Below are positions 59,690-64,000 of a stretch of 64,000 bases of DNA, piece after piece; the first letter of the stretch is position 1; every line of letters begins with the position of its first letter. The notes beneath the pieces are model-generated. The model saw only the letters and a list, made by a program, of their open reading frames with translations, ran no database searches and had not been told where the DNA came from. Both the position numbers and the translations under genes were made by a program. Source of the stretch: Channa striata (Eukaryota; Chordata; Actinopteri; Anabantiformes; Channidae); assembly GCA_033026295.1 (NCBI GenBank), contig CM065182.1, positions 4,588,001 to 4,652,000 of the forward strand, in the 5' to 3' direction.

Positions 59690-60190
59690 AAGTGACATTA
59701 CATAGAGTGACTACTTAATTCTTGTGCCAGGTCTGGGCAGGAAACGCAGCAAAGAATATCAGGCTTGGCAAGGGCTTGTTGTGGCCTGAGGGCTGATTTG
59801 AGCTAATTTGATAGGCTGTTGTTGCTGTTAAGTCAGAGCTAGTGGAGTTTTTTACCGCCCACTTGGCACCTAGCGTCATCGCACGATTTGTGTTTTAAGC
59901 TCATTTGATTTTATTCGAAATAAAATGTCACCTCATCTCGCGTGATTTGATTTAAATTAGCAAAATTAAAGGCTTTTGCACAGGTGAAGAATGACATGAT
60001 GAGGAGATTTCCCAAAATAAAATCCTTTTATGAGAGTGAGATTCTCAGCTAAATTGTTCATACTGTTTCAATTCTCTCTCACTTTTTATTATTGAATCAT
60101 TATGCAACTTAATGAAACGTTTCTGACAAATAGGCAGGGACCTCCCTAATACATTTACACTGGAGTTTATGGATCATATTCCTCGTTCAA
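59690..60190. promoter_or_regulatory. Candidate conserved-type regulatory block
   Basis: Five hundred bases without simple repeats, A+T-rich, with many homeodomain- and forkhead-like words: TACTTAATTC, GAGCTAATTTGATAGG, GATTTAAATTAGCAAAATTA, GAATCATTATGCAACTTAAT and CCCTAATACATTTACAC. Open frames are very short. This is the longest stretch of such character in the window. Conservation is not testable here. Confidence 0.25.
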
Positions 60191-60199
60191 AAGAGCTCA

Positions 60200-60750
60200 G
60201 TTAATAGACACAAAATAAAAAAAAGACAGGAATAGCAGGCAGAATTTTTTACATAACGACAGGCCAAACAGTAAGGGTCCAAGCAGAGACGCAAATGACC
60301 TAAAACTGACTCAAAACAGAAACCTGACACAAAATGCCTATGAATAGACATGAAATTCAGTTCAGTCCAACTTTATTTATATAGCACCAATTTACGACAA
60401 TGTCATCTCAAGACAGTCAAAATCGAAAATTACCAAAGGCAGGTAAAGGTGATCCAAAAAATAGACAAAATGAGCAAAGGCAAGCAAAAGGAGTTTATAA
60501 ATCAACACAAAATGACCAAAATCCGGCACACAAATACAGAAAACTGACAAAAAATTACCAAAAGAAGAAAAAAACAAACAAAAAAGAGACATCCAATGAT
60601 CAAATATCCATCACCACATAAAATGAGACATAACGTCTAAAAACAACTGTCATGTCAGTAAAAGAGCCTTAAAATGACCTAAAATAAAAATGGGGGGGGG
60701 GTCGTTTCCCCTGTCTGTGCCCAGGGGCCCATTTCCTCTTTATCAGGCCA
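60200..60750 (+). repeat. A-rich minisatellite-type element, copy 2, with nested repeat head
   Basis: Loosely repeated A-rich units (GACACAAAATGCC, ACACAAAATGACCAAAATCC, GACCTAAAATAAAA) extend to a (G)10 run at 60692-60701. GTCTGTGCCCAGGGGCCC follows. At 60356-60415 the phrase CAACTTTATTTATATAGCAC and CAATTTACGACAATGTCATC matches the head of the repeat at 5575, apparently inserted in the A-rich body. It is non-coding. Confidence 0.55.
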
Positions 60751-61812
60751 TGAAAAACTTGCCTGTGTATATGTAAAATTTTTGATCAGTTTTTATGTGT
60801 TTTTATGTGAAGAGTAACGCTCACGTCAGATAGAAAAGCATGACGACTTTAGATCAGGGAAAGATCAAGAAACAGATCCAGCACCTCGACTCTTATTAAA
60901 ATGGGGGCAGCAATGTAAAATTTTAACCTGAGCGACTCCAAAAAATAAAAAAATAAAAGCAAAAGGAAAAATCAGCCGGCACACAGAGTCTGATCTGTGC
61001 TGTGTGGTGCCAAGGCACGCTGGCTGTTACATGAAGGTACCTCTCGGCTGCATTGCAGATATAAAATTCATATTCTGTGGCCGAAGCTTCATCTTCCTCG
61101 TCCTCCCCGCACCAGGGCCTGAACAGAATGTAATCATGGGAATAACAGAGGATCATTCGTCTGCCAGTCCGTATCCCCCCATTCCGATCTGTCTCTCTCT
61201 CCCTCCTTTTCTGCAGCAAATTATAGAAACGTATCAAACGTTGGCCAGGAAAATCTGGCTGCGAGTGTCGCCCCAATTATTCTGTTTCTCTCCAGATGTA
61301 CGAGGCACAAGGCAGGAGCGTCACTGTCACAAGAAGCAAATTCCTGCCACTTTGTGCTGAAAAATCACCCTCGCTCTGGGTTGTTTATGACCCAGAGAAA
61401 ACTCAGCAGTTGCTCAAACAAGCACTTTTGGCTGTTCAGCATGAGGGCTAAAATAAGCCAAGGCAGTTCCGTAATGAGAGGAAGGAAGATGACAACAAGA
61501 GAAACTAGGTCCTGATCTTTCTATCATGGCTATTTCTGGGAGCGTCGTGCACGTACAGTATGTTTCTAAGCGCGGAGGGAGAGAAAAGAGATGACGGATT
61601 GACTGTGTGGCTGAGTGATCAGCCGAGCAATTGAATGAGTAATTTACCCAGAGTGCTCGCTGGGGGAGCGACCGGCCGAGTGACTGACAGGCAGACAGCT
61701 GACTGGCTGTCTGAGTGACTGATGACCAGGTGCGGCGTTCCCGGTTCTTAGCATACTAATCATGACATTGCACGGGGAGGGAGAGCGAAAGTGAGAACGG
61801 AGAGGGAGAGAC
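60751..61812. other. Unique sequence, possibly a 5' leader at its end
   Basis: The last 200 bases before 61813 are GC-balanced, contain many GACTGAC/GAGTGACTG words and lack repeats, as a transcript leader might. No TATA box is obvious. Confidence 0.3.
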
Positions 61813-61839
61813 ATGGAACCAGAGATGGAACAGCAGCAG
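61813..61839 (+). CDS. Possible start exon MEPEMEQQQ (weak)
   Basis: ATG at 61813, in the context GACATGG (G at -3 and +4), opens nine codons (MEPEMEQQQ). It ends exactly at CAG|GTGAGT, a consensus splice donor. An acidic/Gln-rich N-terminus joined at phase 0 to a downstream exon is a common gene start. No matching second exon lies in the remaining 2 kb and I do not recognise the protein. Such short motif combinations also arise by chance. Confidence 0.2.
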
Positions 61840-62009
61840 GTGAGTCGAGGGAGCAGCGTGAGGCTTCACTGGAGTGCGGCTCCAGGTTGCTCCAGATAAG
61901 ACTCCGACAGGAAATTGCAATATGGAGGCGCAGGGTCTCAGGTGGAATACTAAGAGACTCCCTCGCTGCTTGTGTGCGTCGTCAGTGTAGGGCAGCGTGC
62001 CATTGAAAT

Positions 62010-62115
62010 CCCTAATGCATGCGCTTTATGGTTATCACCGCTGCACTAAACTTTGTAATTGCCATATGGAAGCATGTAATTGCTATAATTATGAAGTCTT
62101 GCTCTTAATCTGTCT
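62010..62115. promoter_or_regulatory. Homeodomain-site cluster
   Basis: TAATTG at 62056 and 62077 and TAATTA at 62086 lie within 36 bases. The surrounding CCTAATGCATGCGCTTTATG and TTATCACCGCTGCAC sequence is free of repeats. It lies about 200 bases downstream of the possible start exon and could be an intronic enhancer. This is inference. Confidence 0.28.
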
Positions 62116-62316
62116 AATGCTCCGCGCATAACCAGCAGGACGTTCTTTGACAGGAAAAGTAGAACATTGTGCTACAATTTACAAAGTGTTTAGAGTTATT
62201 TTCACTTAGACTTTTGATTTCGCATCGAGCGTCGCACTTTAAAACTAATACACAGACAGCAGGTGCCGAGATGATAATTTACTTTTCATATTGTGCAGCT
62301 TAAATCTTCCTCTGAT

Positions 62317-62320
<4 letters not shown>

Positions 62321-62348
<28 letters not shown>
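62321..62348 (+). repeat. (TG)14 microsatellite
   Basis: An uninterrupted TG run that can pair with the CA array starting 91 bases downstream. Confidence 0.95.
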
Positions 62349-62435
62349 ATGCTTTAAAAAAACATGTTTTAATTCCAGCACATCTGCAAAGCAGCCAGCA
62401 GGGGGAAGTGCTGATCTCTGCAAAAATTGACAGAT

Positions 62436-62438
<3 letters not shown>

Positions 62439-62503
<65 letters not shown>
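62439..62503 (+). repeat. (AC)32 microsatellite
   Basis: An uninterrupted AC array in inverted orientation to the nearby TG run. Confidence 0.97.
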
Positions 62504-62505
<2 letters not shown>

Positions 62506-63316
62506 AAAGTTTCATTAACCCTTACAACTACTTGCATAAGTCCGACCCTGATCTTCCTCTGGTTGTCACCTTAACCCTTAAACTTTGTCTCCGTCCTCAA
62601 AGGTCAGTCTGTGTATCATATCTGAACATACTGTGACGTTTGGATACTTCCTGTATGATTCTGAACCGTGACCATCAAACGACACTTAAACTCAAAGTAC
62701 CAGCGTGATCCTGGCAAAGTGCTGACTAACCATCCTCTCAAACAGGCAAAGCTTGAGTGTTTCACGTCCCTTCAGAGAGGAATCTGACCCAAACACCAGT
62801 GAAGTATTAATCAGCATAAGTGACTGGAAACACAATAAACGAGGAACATTGATCGTTCTCTAAACTCCAAACTCACCCCATCGATTTCCTATAGACAAAA
62901 TTAAGTAATCGGACAAATCCCTGTGGCAGCTGTTTGTTTATGGACTTCTTCACTCCATCTATTTAAATGTCTCACATATGATGAGTTTTCGTAAACACTC
63001 TGAAATATTGTCTCGAAGCTTCTTCCTTCTGTGAGCAGAGAGCAATGCGTCGCGTTTCGGGGCACATGAAAAGTAGCAACAGCGTATCGTTTGTCCAACC
63101 ACACAACATTGCTGTTTGTCGGCCGTCTACTCTGTTCTGGACGAGTGAAGCCGAAGTTATGAGCCGTTTCCTTGCAGACCAAAGCAAAGCGAAAAGCTCT
63201 GCTCGCTTCAAGATTCTTGTATTGACTATTTCTGCTGAGGATTAAGTGAAGAGTCAGCTTCATGTTGGTCAATAAGGCCTAAATCTCAAGGTACCGAACA
63301 TGGAAAGAGAGCAGCA
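62504..63316. other. No gene recognised; long open frame on minus strand
   Basis: A 123-codon minus frame (62901-63272) has ordinary composition and is not low-complexity. It contains no motif I recognise and shares bases with open frames on the plus strand (63045-63245). It may be part of an unrecognised repeat or simply chance. Confidence 0.35.
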
Positions 63317-63338
63317 ACACACACACACACACACACAG
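63317..63338 (+). repeat. (AC)11 microsatellite
   Basis: An uninterrupted AC run. Confidence 0.93.
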
Positions 63339-63842
63339 AACATGGAACACAAGAATCCACTGGCCTTTTACTGACAACATGGCTGTTTAGAAGTTTTGGC
63401 TTTCGTGAAGCTGGTAACTTACATTCGCTTTCACTGTGCAGATACTGTGGAATCCAGATAATTATGGAGAATTTGACATGACTTGTGCTGTATTTTGTAT
63501 GACACACACGGCGTTTCATGACATTGGCCAAACTGTCTTGATTAATTGCAGAAATGGAATGTATTTACTTGTAAACATTTAATAATAAAAAAAGCCAAAC
63601 TTCACCACCAACAGAGACAAAAACTCAAAAATTTTAATTATCCTATTGAACTTTGGAATAATTTGAACTCATCATCCTATTAAGATATTAAGTCACAGAT
63701 ATTTGGTTCTTCAAATATATGACACGAGGACAAATTCAGATTAGATTTGTTTTGTTTTGCATGTGTATGCAACAGTAGATGCATGAAACATATTGACTTA
63801 GCCTTTTCCTAAGCACAGATACATTTTGTAAAAATTCTCCAG
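63339..63842. other. A+T-rich unique sequence
   Basis: Nothing recognised. Confidence 0.45.
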
Positions 63843-63986
63843 CTAAACTAAACTAAGGCGAGCAAAGATAAGGCTGCGTGATAATATCTGAGCTGGATCT
63901 TCAGTAGCTGCAGTTCTGCACTGCTCCACAATGTCTCGCTTCACCATCATCTCCACGTGGTCCTCGGAAGGACCTTCGGCCGTGGG
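63843..63986 (-). pseudogene. Possible fragment of a transposon-derived protein (weak)
   Basis: The minus strand is open for 47 codons without an ATG at its head. It reads TAEGPSEDHVEMMVKRDIVE then QCRTAATEDPAQILSRSL. The pattern of a short His-containing start, VEMMVKRDIVEQC and a TEDPAQI turn reminds me of the linker after FLYWCH-like zinc fingers in MULE-type transposases and their domesticated relatives. The preceding finger would lie beyond the right edge; another frame (GLLVTHGRRSF) suggests a frameshift at the join. The assignment is tentative. Confidence 0.2.
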
Positions 63987-64000
63987 TCACTAGCAGGCCA

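Overview
This window looks like gene-poor vertebrate nuclear DNA, most probably from a ray-finned (teleost) fish. Four things support this: about fifteen (CA)n/(TG)n arrays of roughly 20-76 bp; decayed Tc1/mariner transposons; tRNA-derived SINE fragments; and several short non-autonomous elements of types common in teleost genomes. There is no sign of prokaryotic organisation such as dense ORFs, operons, ribosome-binding sites or CRISPR. The family assignments rest on remembered similarity, because no database search was possible.

No protein-coding gene can be called with confidence. Nearly all open frames are chance frames, frames across dinucleotide repeats, or frames through purine-rich tracts. 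A few short blocks do look like exons (bounded by splice-like signals, with a plausible start or stop) and are listed with low confidence: 11261-11415(+), 17563-17655(-), 52409-52498(-), 57385-57492(- or +) and 61813-61839(+, a possible start exon). A CCAAT / CRE-like / TATA cluster at 25344-25373, followed by a 33-codon frame with a good start context, is the best promoter-like signal.

Layout. 1-5.5 kb: unique sequence with a long purine-to-pyrimidine switch and a cluster of four TAATTA sites. 5.5-6.05 kb: an interspersed-repeat block. 6.9-9.3 kb: CA/TG arrays around an inverted-repeat element with two further copies at 41.3 and 55.4 kb. 14.5-16.7 kb: several decayed repeats and a 19-bp tandem repeat. 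21.1-22.5 kb: TG/CA arrays and a Tc1-like transposon remnant that has lost a catalytic Asp. 25.3 kb: promoter-like module. 25.9-26.6 kb: a degenerate tandem array of about 145 bp units rich in AGGTCA nuclear-receptor half-sites. 27.1 kb: a compact MITE with both ends. 29.3-29.8 kb: two tRNA-derived SINE pieces. 32.6, 35.9 and 60.2 kb: copies of an A-rich minisatellite-type element. 45.0 kb: an internally deleted Tc1-like transposon keeping WSDES. 47.3 kb: a Tc1-type terminal region. 58-62 kb: long A+T-rich stretches with homeodomain-type sites that resemble conserved regulatory DNA.

No functional multi-gene system is visible. The items most worth following up are the AGGTCA tandem array, the three-copy inverted-repeat family, the promoter-like module at 25.3 kb, the exon-like blocks, and the Tc1 copy with unusual 36-residue spacing between its last two catalytic positions.
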